Shown here piece by piece: positions 25,916 through 35,281 of a stretch of DNA of 44,782 bases. The notes under the pieces were generated by a model that had not been told where the DNA came from, searched no databases, and saw only the letters and a program-made list of their open reading frames with translations. This stretch comes from Bacteroidales bacterium. Its GTDB lineage: Bacteria; Bacteroidota; Bacteroidia; Bacteroidales; F082. The stretch lies in contig JAILDR010000143.1 of NCBI GenBank assembly GCA_024689285.1, positions 1 to 44,782 on the forward strand, read 5' to 3'. Position numbers and translations under genes: made by a program. Position 1 is the stretch's first letter; each line of letters begins with the position of its first letter.

Positions 25916-26808
25916 TGTGGCGTAAAGCTTTGGTTTTCGGATTGTTTCTGTTTTTTCTCGGACATCTTGATGCCCAAGAACGCATTTTTCTATGGAAAGG
26001 GTATAACGTAAATCACGGCAACCAAGTTACACTGCAACCTTTTATAGCCGAAAACAACAACACTGGGATTTCTGTCATCATTTGTCCAGGCGGCAGCTAT
26101 TATTGGCTTGATGAGCAGAACGAAGGCGAAAAGGTAGCTAAATGGCTGCAAAGCCAAGGCATTACTGCTTTTGTGCTTCGTTATCGTACTGCCGGTGTCG
26201 GAGGTTTTCTTTTTCACTACCGCAATGTTTTGCGCGGCAAGCAACATCCAGATATGATTACGGATGCACAACGTGCATTGCAATGGGTGCGTGAACATGC
26301 CGATGACTATCACATCAATCCCGATAAGGTTGGTATGATGGGTTTCTCGGCAGGCGGTCACCTGGTGATGTCAGCAGCTTGTTTTTCTGAAACCAATTTC
26401 TTGAAGCAAAACGGAATAGACACGGAGGCGAATCTTCGCCCTGCCTTTGTTGCCCCTATTTATCCCGTAGTAACTTTACATGAACCCTATGTCCACAAAC
26501 GTTCAAGAACCGCCCTGCTCAGCGAAAAGAACCAAAACAATGCCGTGATGAGGGATTCTCTCTCACTTGAACGCCATATACCTTCTGATTGCCCTCCTGT
26601 TTTCCTCGTCAACTGTGTCGACGACCCTGTAGTGGACTATCACAATTCGATTGTGCTCGATTCGGCCTTGACCGCTCATGATGTCAAGCATCGTTATATC
26701 CAATATGCAACTGGGGGTCACGGCTTTGGCGCAAGCGAAACGAAAGGCTCCGAAGAATGTCGTCAATGGAAAAACGAGTTTTTGAATTGGATTAATGAAA
26801 TCTTTTAA
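25915..26808 (+). CDS. Secreted alpha/beta hydrolase, acetyl esterase (Aes/BD-FAE-like)
   Basis: Exported alpha/beta hydrolase of 297 residues. The signal peptide is MWRKALVFGLFLFFLGHLDAQ. The oxyanion loop CPGGSYYW, nucleophile S145 in GFSAGGH, the acid in NCVDDPVVDY and the histidine in TGGHGFG make a complete triad. Family members remove acetyl or other short acyl groups from sugars and similar substrates in the periplasm or outside the cell. In this operon it may deacylate a pigment or lipid intermediate, but a carbohydrate role is equally possible. It starts at the stop of the preceding small gene and ends 4 bp before the ligase gene. Confidence 0.85.
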   Translation: MWRKALVFGLFLFFLGHLDAQERIFLWKGYNVNHGNQVTLQPFIAENNNTGISVIICPGGSYYWLDEQNEGEKVAKWLQSQGITAFVLRYRTAGVGGFLFHYRNVLRGKQHPDMITDAQRALQWVREHADDYHINPDKVGMMGFSAGGHLVMSAACFSETNFLKQNGIDTEANLRPAFVAPIYPVVTLHEPYVHKRSRTALLSEKNQNNAVMRDSLSLERHIPSDCPPVFLVNCVDDPVVDYHNSIVLDSALTAHDVKHRYIQYATGGHGFGASETKGSEECRQWKNEFLNWINEIF

Positions 26809-26812
26809 TATT

Positions 26813-28111
26813 ATGAAAGCCAACGATATAGAATATAAATCTGTAGAAGAAATCAAAACCTATCAGGAAGAACTGCTTCATGCGGCTTTGATATATCTTC
26901 AAGCACATTCGCCCTATTACCAGCGGATGTTCAAGAGTTACGGTATCAATATCAACCGAATCGAACATATCGAGGATTTGGTGAAAATTCCGTTTACAGA
27001 GAAAAAGGATTTACAGCTCTTCAATGAAGAGTTTCTATGCTGTCCGAAGGATAAGATTATCGATTATATCACCACTTCCGGCACTTTGGGCGACCCTGTG
27101 ACTTTCGGTTGCACCGAAAAAGACCTTCAACGCTTGGCATATAACGAGAAAAAATCTTTTGAATGTGCCGGTGTGAAGCCCGGTGACGTAGTACAACTGA
27201 TGACAACCTTGGACAAACGCTTTATGGCAGGCTTGGCCTATTTCCTTGGTTTGCGTGAACTTGGTGTAGGCGTCATCCGCGTAGGCAACGGCATCCCCGA
27301 ATTGCAGTGGGACACCATTCGCCGTATCAAGCCCGACACCATTATGTGCGTGCCTTCGTTCATCCTCAAGCTGATACAATATGCCGAAGAACACAGCATC
27401 GACTACCAGAACAGCAGCATCCGTCGTATCATCGGCATCGGTGAAGGCCTGCGTGACCAAAACTTTGACTTGAATCTCCTCGGAAAGAAAATCAAGGAGA
27501 AGTGGGATGTACAGCTTTTTGCCACCTACTCCTCAACGGAGATGGGTGCCACCTTCTCAGAGTGTGAATACGGCTTAGGCGGTCACGTTCATCCTGAACT
27601 CATCATTGTGGAAATCATTGGTGAAGACGGTTTGCCTGTCCCAGATGGTCAGCCTGGCGAAATTGTCGTTACAACCTTGGGGGTGGAGGCTATGCCGCTG
27701 CTACGTTTCCGTACAGGCGATATTGCTGCCAAGATTGTTGACCAATGCAAATGTGGCCGCAACTCTTACCGTCTCACGCCTCTCGTGGGTCGCAAGAACA
27801 ATATGATCAAACTTAAGGGCACCACACTCTATCCGCCTGCGATTAATGATGTGCTTGACAACACCGACTTCGTGGAGAATTATGTCATAGTAGTGCGCCA
27901 AAGTGAAGCAGGCACCGACGATGTGGTTGTAAAGATTGGCTTGAAATATGAGCCTGATTTCGACGTGATCAAAGAGCTGAAAGATAGTTTCCGTTCGCGC
28001 ATCCGTGTGGCTCCGCAAATCGAGTTGCTTCCCGTCGAGGAAATACAGAAGATAATTTTCCCGGCCAAGTCCCGCAAACCCATCAAATTTATCGACTTAA
28101 GACAAAAATAA
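26813..28111 (+). CDS. PaaK-like adenylate-forming ligase (phenylacetate-CoA ligase / coenzyme F390 synthetase family)
   Basis: Adenylate-forming enzyme of the PaaK family (432 residues). The phosphate loop ITTSGTLGDP, the adenine-binding ATYSSTEMG and the hinge LRFRTGDIA are visible, and a compact C-terminal domain with GRKNNMIKLKGTTLYP follows, as in phenylacetate-CoA ligases. The family activates aryl carboxylates (phenylacetate, aminobenzoates) as CoA or carrier thioesters. In the neighbourhood of an aryl-polyene cluster it offers a second way to activate an aromatic or acyl acid. The open frame begins at 26795, but the ATG at 26813, just after the esterase stop, gives the better N-terminus. 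Confidence 0.87.
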   Translation: MKANDIEYKSVEEIKTYQEELLHAALIYLQAHSPYYQRMFKSYGININRIEHIEDLVKIPFTEKKDLQLFNEEFLCCPKDKIIDYITTSGTLGDPVTFGCTEKDLQRLAYNEKKSFECAGVKPGDVVQLMTTLDKRFMAGLAYFLGLRELGVGVIRVGNGIPELQWDTIRRIKPDTIMCVPSFILKLIQYAEEHSIDYQNSSIRRIIGIGEGLRDQNFDLNLLGKKIKEKWDVQLFATYSSTEMGATFSECEYGLGGHVHPELIIVEIIGEDGLPVPDGQPGEIVVTTLGVEAMPLLRFRTGDIAAKIVDQCKCGRNSYRLTPLVGRKNNMIKLKGTTLYPPAINDVLDNTDFVENYVIVVRQSEAGTDDVVVKIGLKYEPDFDVIKELKDSFRSRIRVAPQIELLPVEEIQKIIFPAKSRKPIKFIDLRQK

Positions 28112-29241
28112 TGTCCAATTTCAATGATATACAGCCCTATAGTGACGACGAGATATTAGCCGCTATGCAGCGCATAGCCGACAATCCTTTATTGCCTTCA
28201 ATGCTGCATTATGCTATGCCTAACGTTGACATAGAAGCTGTTCGCGAAAAGATACGCCATATCAAGAGCTCCGACCAATTCCAGTCGGAAATCATGGTTG
28301 ATGTTGTCGAAAACCTTATCCATCACACTGCATCAGGTTGGGATTGGTCGGGAACGGAAAAACTGGAGAAAGGGAAACCTTGTCTTTTTGTTTGCAACCA
28401 TCGCGACATTGTACTTGATGCTATGCTGTTGCAATACATCCTGCTCAAAACAGGGCATTGCACCAGCCAGATTGCATTCGGAGACAACCTTATGTTTGAC
28501 GAATTTGCTACTGATTTCTGGAAATCCAACAAGATGTTTCAAACAGGTCGTAGTGGATCCACAAAAGAGCAATACAACCGTCTTATGATTGTCTCTGAAT
28601 ACATCCGTAACGTTGTCACCGAACAAAAAATGTCTGTTTGGATTGCTCAAAGCAATGGTCGTACCAAAAACGGTAATGATGTTACCGACCCTGCTATTAT
28701 CAAGATGTTGGGGATGAGCCGCAACGACGACCGTGTTGCATCATTGGCGGAATTGAACATCGTCCCCATGACGGTTTCCTATGAATGGGAGCCATGCGAC
28801 AAGCTGAAGACCCTTGAACTCTATGCCCGACACAAGAATGGCCATTACGAAAAACAACCTGGCGAAGACCGCAACAGCATCCTTACAGGTATCACGCAGC
28901 AAAAAGGACATATCAGTTACCGTTTCAGCGAACCCTTTACTTGGGAAGACCTGAATCAATTTAGGGATTGTCAACCGAATGCCTTTTACAAGAACGTTGC
29001 CTCGTTGATAGACCACAGCATCGTATCCAATTATCAACTTTTTTGCAATAACTACATTGCTCACGACCTACGCAGCGGCGAGCATAATTATGTCCAGCAT
29101 TATTCTGATCAACAAAAGGAACAGTTTTTGCAATACATGAGCTGGATAGAGGATAGCGAGGTGTCGGACAAAGATGCCTTAAGAACCATCTTCCTGGATA
29201 TTTATGCCAATCCTATTGACAATAAAAACCGCAACAGATGA
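28111..29241 (+). CDS. Glycerolipid-type acyltransferase with HRDIxLD variant motif
   Basis: A 376-residue acyltransferase related to PlsC/PlsB enzymes. The active-site block reads CNHRDIVLDAML (H97, D103), so the histidine and the second aspartate are separated by five residues rather than the usual four. As I recall, this HRDI variant is characteristic of a Bacteroidota acyltransferase subfamily and not a lesion. A later block, WIAQSNGRTKNG (about residues 180-191), corresponds to the FPEGTRS-type phosphate-binding motif. No membrane helix is obvious. It begins at the last base of the ligase gene and overlaps the next gene by four bases. It may attach an acyl or aryl chain to a lipid in concert with the ligase. 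Confidence 0.82.
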   Translation: MSNFNDIQPYSDDEILAAMQRIADNPLLPSMLHYAMPNVDIEAVREKIRHIKSSDQFQSEIMVDVVENLIHHTASGWDWSGTEKLEKGKPCLFVCNHRDIVLDAMLLQYILLKTGHCTSQIAFGDNLMFDEFATDFWKSNKMFQTGRSGSTKEQYNRLMIVSEYIRNVVTEQKMSVWIAQSNGRTKNGNDVTDPAIIKMLGMSRNDDRVASLAELNIVPMTVSYEWEPCDKLKTLELYARHKNGHYEKQPGEDRNSILTGITQQKGHISYRFSEPFTWEDLNQFRDCQPNAFYKNVASLIDHSIVSNYQLFCNNYIAHDLRSGEHNYVQHYSDQQKEQFLQYMSWIEDSEVSDKDALRTIFLDIYANPIDNKNRNR

Positions 29242-29813
29242 AAAAGTTATTGATGATACTGATGATGGCTTCCACATTGGTCGCCTTGGGACAAGAAGCC
29301 GATTTCAAACCAGTTGAAGAGGCTGAAAAAACCATGTTTTTGAAGCAGATGCAGCAACAGAAAGGTTCTTTCAACTGTAGTTTTACGGAAGAGAAATGGA
29401 TTGCCGTACTTGATGAGACTATGGTCTCGAAAGGAACCATACGGTATGATGCAGGCAACCAACTGGTCTGCGAATACACGGAGCCTGAGTCGTTGGTACT
29501 GTGCAAAAAAAAGGACGGCAACCTTACCGTCACCAAAAAGGGCAAACCTGTGCCACCCAGTCCGATGCACAAACAGATGATGAACATGATGGAAGGATTT
29601 GTCGGTGGCGGAGCCATAACCCAAAACAAAGATTATGAACTGACTCTGTTGTCAAACGATGTCCAATATCTGATGCGGCTGACACCAAAGACCACATCAC
29701 GCTTCAGAAGCATAGAACTCTATGTGGAAAAGGATGCCAAAATCGTGACAAAAACCGTATTGACGGAGCCTAAAGGCGACCGCACCACTATCATCATGAC
29801 TCCTGAACCCTAA
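29238..29813 (+). CDS. LolA-like periplasmic carrier (second)
   Basis: Second LolA-family protein, 191 residues, with signal peptide MKKLLMILMMASTLVALGQ. After cleavage the sequence shows the same half-barrel pattern as the first copy: GSFNCSFTEEKWIAVLDE, then SKGTIRYDAGNQLVCEY and a late YLMRLTPK strand. Overall it is only distantly similar to the first copy at 14227-14853. It overlaps the acyltransferase start-to-stop (ATGA) and precedes an ABC-2 exporter pair by 19 bp. A carrier that takes a lipid from the exporter to the outer membrane is the simplest reading; the cargo is unknown. Confidence 0.82.
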   Translation: MKKLLMILMMASTLVALGQEADFKPVEEAEKTMFLKQMQQQKGSFNCSFTEEKWIAVLDETMVSKGTIRYDAGNQLVCEYTEPESLVLCKKKDGNLTVTKKGKPVPPSPMHKQMMNMMEGFVGGGAITQNKDYELTLLSNDVQYLMRLTPKTTSRFRSIELYVEKDAKIVTKTVLTEPKGDRTTIIMTPEP

Positions 29814-29832
29814 CAAAAACAAAGCCTGAGAA

Positions 29833-30591
29833 ATGAACACGGCTATCCTGCATATCGAAAAACTGGAGAAAACCTATTCAAGCCTAAACCGAAAAGTGCT
29901 TTCGGGACTCGATTTGACCATCAATCGTGGTGAAATTTATGGTTTCCTTGGGCCTAATGGCGCTGGCAAGACCACAACGGTAAATATTCTTGCCGGACTG
30001 CTGAAATGCGATTCGGGCAAGATAGAGATGTTCGGTCATCCTTACGAGGAAAACAGGAATTATATCAAGAACCATCTGGGAATGGTACCCCAAAACATCG
30101 CCGTGTTCCCCGAACTGACCGCCTACGAGAATCTGAAAGTCTTCGGAAATATCTACGGAATGGACACAAAAACGCTGCAAAAACGCATCAAGGAACTCTT
30201 GGAACTGTTTGGCCTTACGGAATTCAAAGACAAAAAAGTGGCTACATTCTCAGGAGGCATGAAACGCAGCGTCAACTTGATGGTGGGCATCATGCATAAA
30301 CCCGAATTGTTGATACTCGACGAACCTACTGTCGGTATCGATGTGCAGTCAAAAGTTGTTATCCTCGACAGTCTGAAAAAACTCAACCGCGAGGGTGTGA
30401 CGATACTTTATACTTCGCACGACCTTGAAGAGGCCCAGCGGCTCTGCACCCGTGTCGGCATCATCGACGGAGGCAAACTCGTTGCCGAAGACACACCCGA
30501 AAAGCTTATGGACGCACACCCCGGTTGCAACGACCTGGAAGCTGTTTATCTTTGTATCACCGGACGTAAACTGAGAAACATGGAGGACTGA
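29833..30591 (+). CDS. ABC transporter ATP-binding protein
   Basis: Nucleotide-binding subunit of an ABC-2/DrrA-type exporter (252 residues). Walker A is GPNGAGKTTT (near residue 40), the Q-loop is MVPQNIAVFPELT, the signature is TFSGGMKRS, Walker B is LLILDEPTVGID and the H-loop is YTSHDLEEA. It pairs with the permease gene starting 3 bp downstream. Drug/polyketide exporters of this type often sit in natural-product loci; cargo here is presumably the pigment, its precursor or a lipid, by context only. Confidence 0.95.
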   Translation: MNTAILHIEKLEKTYSSLNRKVLSGLDLTINRGEIYGFLGPNGAGKTTTVNILAGLLKCDSGKIEMFGHPYEENRNYIKNHLGMVPQNIAVFPELTAYENLKVFGNIYGMDTKTLQKRIKELLELFGLTEFKDKKVATFSGGMKRSVNLMVGIMHKPELLILDEPTVGIDVQSKVVILDSLKKLNREGVTILYTSHDLEEAQRLCTRVGIIDGGKLVAEDTPEKLMDAHPGCNDLEAVYLCITGRKLRNMED

Positions 30592-30594
30592 ACA

Positions 30595-31872
30595 ATGAAA
30601 CGACTTATAAGTTTGATATACAAGGATTTTCTTTTACTTGTCAGAGATAAGGCAGGATTGGTTTTCCTGTTCGCCATGCCTTTGGTGCTGGTATTGGTTA
30701 TGACGGGAATGCAGGAAGGAGCTTTGGAAAGCGCAACAAGCAAGTCTATCTCTCTGATTATCTTGGATGCCGACCAAAATGAAATCGGTTCAACAGTTGT
30801 GGCCAAATTGCAGGAACAAGAGATGTTTGATGTAACCCTCGCTGATGCTTCGACGACTGAAGACGAAGTGCAGCAACTGGTCAAGAAAGGCAAGTATCTT
30901 GTTGGAATCGCCATTCCTGCCAACACAACCAGCAAGATTGAAGGTAACATCCAGAAAAGCATAGCGGCTGCCTTTGCAGGCCTGCCATCATCTGTGGCAG
31001 AGAGCAAAATGGACACCGTGGCCATCAAAGTCTATCTCGATCCTACCATCAACAGCACTTTCCGCACCACTTTGATGTGTCATCTCCGGGAAGCATCAGG
31101 TGCCATACAAAACGCTTTCATGTTCGACAAGATATCGGAAGAAGTGAACGACAGAGCCATGCTTCCCATGGGCGAGTTCAATCTTTCTGTGGCTCAGCCT
31201 ATTGGTATCGAAGAAGTGGCTTATGGCAACAGCAACAGCGATTTGAAGAATGATTTTGATGCAGCGGCTCATAACGTACCCGCCTGGACATTATTCGCCA
31301 TCTTCTTCATCGTTATTTCCTTGTCGGGCAACATCATCAAAGAGCGTCAAGACGGCAGTTTTGCCCGACTGATGACCATGCCTTGCCCTTATTCCACCTA
31401 TCTGTTGAGCAAGGTCATCGTTTATGCAGTGGTTTGTTTGGCCCAATTCCTTTTGGTATTGGCTATGGGCAAGTGGCTGTTTCCTGTTATCGGCTTGCCG
31501 GTTTTCGACATGCATGGCACATTTGTCTATTGTCTGGTGGTGGTGTTATGTGCGGCTTTGGCAGCTATCGGATTCGGTTTGCTCATCAGTGCGTTTGCCT
31601 CTACACATCAACAGGCATCCATCTTTGGCGCTGTCTCTGTCGTTATACTCTCGGCTATTGGTGGCATCTGGGTACCCACCTTCGTTATGCCCAAGTTTTT
31701 GAAGACTTTGAGCAGCGTGTCGCCTTTGAATTGGGGTATTGAGGCTTTCTATGGACTTATTTTGCGCAACGGCGACTTGGTTTCTGTCTTGCCTCAGTGC
31801 CTGTTGCTTGTGGGGTTTGGCTTGGTTTGTTTCATCGTTTCCATCGTGGTCAAAGGCAAACAATATTGGTGA
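30595..31872 (+). CDS. ABC-2 type transporter permease
   Basis: Permease of 425 residues in the YhhJ/DrrB-like ABC-2 family. One N-terminal helix (about residues 22-40) is followed by a large extracytoplasmic domain (to about residue 225) and then five hydrophobic helices ending near residue 420. The conserved NIIKERQDGSFARLMTMP segment precedes the second membrane block. It is the partner of the ATPase immediately upstream and the last gene of this run. Its stop lies 6 bp from the end of the convergent acyl-CoA ligase gene, leaving no room for a conventional terminator between them. Confidence 0.92.
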   Translation: MKRLISLIYKDFLLLVRDKAGLVFLFAMPLVLVLVMTGMQEGALESATSKSISLIILDADQNEIGSTVVAKLQEQEMFDVTLADASTTEDEVQQLVKKGKYLVGIAIPANTTSKIEGNIQKSIAAAFAGLPSSVAESKMDTVAIKVYLDPTINSTFRTTLMCHLREASGAIQNAFMFDKISEEVNDRAMLPMGEFNLSVAQPIGIEEVAYGNSNSDLKNDFDAAAHNVPAWTLFAIFFIVISLSGNIIKERQDGSFARLMTMPCPYSTYLLSKVIVYAVVCLAQFLLVLAMGKWLFPVIGLPVFDMHGTFVYCLVVVLCAALAAIGFGLLISAFASTHQQASIFGAVSVVILSAIGGIWVPTFVMPKFLKTLSSVSPLNWGIEAFYGLILRNGDLVSVLPQCLLLVGFGLVCFIVSIVVKGKQYW

Positions 31873-31878
31873 CCTTCA

Positions 31879-33666
31879 TCACACAAAAAGACTGTCGATT
31901 TGTTCCCTGTATTTTTCCATAATAAAAGACCTTCGTGTTTTGAGACTCGGGGTAAGTTCCCCGCTTTCAATAGTCCATTCTTGGCCAAGTAGTACGAAAT
32001 TCTTGATTTGCTCTGACTCACTGAAGCATTTGTTGTTATCGTTCACTTCCTGTCGGATGCGCTGTACCACCTGGCCGTTTTTGACCATTTCAGCGTTGGT
32101 TGTGTAGGGTATGCTATTCTCTTTGCACCACAACCGAATATGCTCGAAATTAGGCACTATCAAGGCGGCAGCATACTTTTGGTATTCCCCAACGACGACG
32201 ATGTTATTAAACCAAGGAGACTCGCAAAACTTGTTTTCTAACACTGCGGGTGAGATAAACTTCCCCATCGAACTTTTGAAGATTTCCTTGATGCGTCCTG
32301 TGATGATCAGCAATCCATCGTCATCAAAACAACCTTTATCGCCTGTGTGGAAATAGCCTTTATTGTCAAATGCAAGCCGCGTCTGTTCCTCATCCTTATA
32401 ATAGGATTGCATGACTGAAGGACCTTTAACCAAAATCTCGCCAGTTTCTTCGTCAATTCTGACATCGAGGTTAGCACACGGGACACCAACAGTGCCGGCT
32501 TTTATCTTGCGCAAGGAATAGCTGTTGGTGGCGATGACGGGTGAAGTTTCTGTCATACCATAGCCTTCAATAATAGGACAATTCATGGCTGCGAAAAGCC
32601 GAATCAGGCGTGGCTGAATGGGAGCACCCCCTGAAATAATGAGTTTCATCCTGCCTCCGAAGGCTTTCTTTACTTCTTTGAAAACAAGTTTGTTGGCCAC
32701 TGCAATCTTTTTCAGATAGAGCCAACTGTTGTTACGCCCGGTTTCGTCATATTGGTCGGCCAGGTCGAAAGCCCAGAAGAAAATCCTTTTTTTAAGACCC
32801 GTCAGCTGGTTTCCCTTTTGCATAATGTCATTGTATATTTTCTCCATAAGGCGCGGAATGGTTGAGATTTCTTCAGGCTTCACGTTGATGAAGTCGCGCA
32901 TAATGGTAGCTAAGCTTTCGACGTAATAAATTGGAATACCATAGTAAATGCGGGTATACTGTGCTGAACGCTCAAAGATATGCGTCAGCGGCAAATAGCT
33001 GACAACGCTTTCAACAGCCGGATAGTGTATGCCGTAATACTTGATGTTTGACATGATGTTTTCATGCGAGAGCATCACTCCTTTTGGTGTACCTGATGTG
33101 CCTGAGGTATATATGATGGTGACCGTTTCTTCAGGACGGATGCTGCTTTTCGTCTTATCAAGAAGTTCAGCCAGCTCAGTGTCGTTGGCACTGGGTTGAA
33201 GCAAATGTTTGATGTGGTGGCTATCATTTCCGTCTGCTTCAAAGAAGAAGATGTTTTGGGCAACAATATGCTTGTTGATGCTATCCTTGTGGCGGATATA
33301 GGTCTTTTGACTTTCCAAAAAAACAGCCTTTGCCTCAGAATGCTCGAGAATATAGTCGAATTCATTTACACTGATGTTGGGATAGATGGGTACAAACACA
33401 GCTCCGATTTGTTGGCAGGCAAAATCAACCATATTCCATTGTGGACTGTTGCTCGCAATGAGAGCTATCTTGTCGCCCTTGCGAAGGCCTAAACGTAACA
33501 TTCCGATACACAATGCATTGGTAAGCTGGCAAAAATGCTTGCAATCGTATTTTACCGGTTTCCCATTTTTGATATTGGCAAACAAGCAATCCTTTTCGCC
33601 ATATCTCTCCATATAAAACGGAAGCAAATCAAAAATTCTTGAAGGTAAATCTTCCAATGCTTTCAT
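31879..33666 (-). CDS. Long-chain acyl-CoA ligase (AMP-binding, FadD/ACSL type)
   Basis: A 595-residue adenylate-forming enzyme of the long-chain fatty-acid CoA ligase type. The phosphate loop YTSGTSGTPKG (about residues 185-195), the GYGMTETSPV motif, FHTGDKGCFDDDG and GRIKEIFKSSMGKF are all present; the family's linker is intact. It activates fatty acids by forming acyl-AMP and acyl-CoA. It is on the opposite strand to the export run and divergent from the secreted protein gene, so it is its own transcription unit. Its proximity to the pigment cluster may reflect lipid supply, but it may equally be a general metabolic gene. Confidence 0.92.
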   Translation of the reverse strand: MKALEDLPSRIFDLLPFYMERYGEKDCLFANIKNGKPVKYDCKHFCQLTNALCIGMLRLGLRKGDKIALIASNSPQWNMVDFACQQIGAVFVPIYPNISVNEFDYILEHSEAKAVFLESQKTYIRHKDSINKHIVAQNIFFFEADGNDSHHIKHLLQPSANDTELAELLDKTKSSIRPEETVTIIYTSGTSGTPKGVMLSHENIMSNIKYYGIHYPAVESVVSYLPLTHIFERSAQYTRIYYGIPIYYVESLATIMRDFINVKPEEISTIPRLMEKIYNDIMQKGNQLTGLKKRIFFWAFDLADQYDETGRNNSWLYLKKIAVANKLVFKEVKKAFGGRMKLIISGGAPIQPRLIRLFAAMNCPIIEGYGMTETSPVIATNSYSLRKIKAGTVGVPCANLDVRIDEETGEILVKGPSVMQSYYKDEEQTRLAFDNKGYFHTGDKGCFDDDGLLIITGRIKEIFKSSMGKFISPAVLENKFCESPWFNNIVVVGEYQKYAAALIVPNFEHIRLWCKENSIPYTTNAEMVKNGQVVQRIRQEVNDNNKCFSESEQIKNFVLLGQEWTIESGELTPSLKTRRSFIMEKYREQIDSLFV

Positions 33667-33745
33667 GATGTTTGGTCTGTTTTCTGTGACATAACCATAG
33701 TTTGGCCAATAATATCAAAATGCAAAAATATGAAAATATGCTTTA

Positions 33746-33775
33746 TTGTCAAACAAACAAAAATGTATATCTTTG
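33746..33775 (+). promoter_or_regulatory. Bacteroidota-type promoter of the T9SS protein/CARF gene pair
   Basis: A TTG at 33746-33748 is followed after 19 bp by TATCTTTG at 33768-33775, a very good match to the Bacteroidota promoter. The predicted start is near 33782, 25 nt before the ATG at 33807. It shows that the upstream extension of the open frame (to 33702) is not coding. Confidence 0.7.
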
Positions 33776-33806
33776 CAAACTAGCAAACAACAAAAACATC
33801 AACACT

Positions 33807-35279
33807 ATGTCCAAAAACTACAACCAAAAGAAACTTACCTTACTTGTTTCATTATTCATTTGTCTCTCTTCAATGTTGAACGCCCAATGGGTGAGCCCGG
33901 GAGACGGAACAACTTATACCTTTCCTGACCTCGTAAACGTCACTGACGGGGTGGTCATCAATGGTCCTGATGGTTTTATTATCAACGCTGACCTGACCAT
34001 TTCCGCCAACGATGTGCTGAAGATTGACGACCATGTGCTAAGAGTGGATATTGATGCCGTACTCATCACCATCAACGGTTCCATGATCTGCACCAATGCC
34101 AACCGTGTCAGGTTTTATGGTCAGAACGAGACGCAACATTTCAGTATGCGCTTTGAGAATGCCACCAATTGCAACCTCCATAATATGTATTTCTCTGATG
34201 GTGCCGGAATCAAAGTCATTGAGTCGGATGTGACTTTCGATGACGTTAAGTTTGTGTATTTCACCACTGAATACTGTCATTCCGCCATCGATATCCTGAA
34301 TTGCAATCCAACCATTGAAAACTGTTATTTCCTGTTGAACGAAGGGGCTGCCATCGGGTCTCCCGCCAATGGACATAGTTCTCCAAAAATCTTGAACTGC
34401 GAATTCGACTCTAATGTAGACGGTGCCAATTTACCCCAAATCAATCTCGGACCAGGAGCTGAAGACACCATTTATATTGTTGGCAATCTGGTTGACGGCA
34501 CATACGCCAGTTTCCACACAGGAGGCATCTCGGTGGCCGACCTGATGAATACGGGTGAAACCAAAATCCTGCTGAAAGACAACATCATAAAAAACAACCG
34601 CTATGGATATAACCAACAAGGATATTGCCTCAGTTCAACCATCATTGGAAACAAGTTTTTGGATAATCATCATGAAGACAACCCGATGAACGGTGGTAGT
34701 GGCATCAGCATATACGGTATGGACGGAAACAACAAGGCCATTATCCGCAACAATGTGATTACAGGTAACTTATGGGGCATCACAGCCATTTATTTCCATG
34801 ATATCAATCTTGGTACGGAAGACGATTGGGGTAATAATGAAATTCATGACAATGGCAACAGCGGCTTTGTTTATGACCTTTACAATAACTCCACCTGCAA
34901 CATGATGGCGGTTGGCAACGATTGGGGCACCACAAGCGAACAGGAAGTGGAAGACCATATCGTTCACCAAAACGACGACGCAAGTCTGGGGTTGGTTACT
35001 TTCGTTCCTTTCATCGGTTATGACGCTGTCAACGAAACCCATCCATCAAGTTTTGATGTGTTGCCCAATCCCGTCTCCAATGGTGTGTTCCGTCTCGTTT
35101 TGAACGATAATACACCTTCAGAACTGGTGGTTTATAACCTCAACGGACAAATAGTAAAATCACAATATATTGAAAACAAAGTAAATACCATTGATGTCAG
35201 CCTCTTAAAAAGTGGTGTTTATTTCGTTGAAGTGAAATCTGCTGAAAAAACCATGTTGAAAAAAATAATAGTCGAATAA
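33807..35279 (+). CDS. Secreted right-handed beta-helix protein with T9SS sorting domain
   Basis: An exported 490-residue protein. A signal peptide (LTLLVSLFICLSSMLNAQ) is followed by a right-handed parallel beta-helix of the pectate-lyase/NosD-like kind, seen as repeated short strands with asparagine-rich turns (NCNPTIENCYFLLNEGAA, IIKNNRYGYN, IIRNNVITGN). The last 75 or so residues form the type IX secretion sorting domain: FDVLPNPVSNG, ELVVYNLNGQIVKS, LLKSGVYFVEV and a final KKIIVE. No catalytic residues can be assigned, so it may be an adhesin or a polysaccharide-binding protein. It begins after a good promoter and ends 2 bp before the CARF nuclease gene. Confidence 0.88.
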   Translation: MSKNYNQKKLTLLVSLFICLSSMLNAQWVSPGDGTTYTFPDLVNVTDGVVINGPDGFIINADLTISANDVLKIDDHVLRVDIDAVLITINGSMICTNANRVRFYGQNETQHFSMRFENATNCNLHNMYFSDGAGIKVIESDVTFDDVKFVYFTTEYCHSAIDILNCNPTIENCYFLLNEGAAIGSPANGHSSPKILNCEFDSNVDGANLPQINLGPGAEDTIYIVGNLVDGTYASFHTGGISVADLMNTGETKILLKDNIIKNNRYGYNQQGYCLSSTIIGNKFLDNHHEDNPMNGGSGISIYGMDGNNKAIIRNNVITGNLWGITAIYFHDINLGTEDDWGNNEIHDNGNSGFVYDLYNNSTCNMMAVGNDWGTTSEQEVEDHIVHQNDDASLGLVTFVPFIGYDAVNETHPSSFDVLPNPVSNGVFRLVLNDNTPSELVVYNLNGQIVKSQYIENKVNTIDVSLLKSGVYFVEVKSAEKTMLKKIIVE

Positions 35280-35281
35280 TC

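Noticed and set aside
33702..33806. Upstream extension of the T9SS protein frame
   Set aside because: It contains the promoter at 33746-33775, and the signal peptide begins only after the ATG at 33807.
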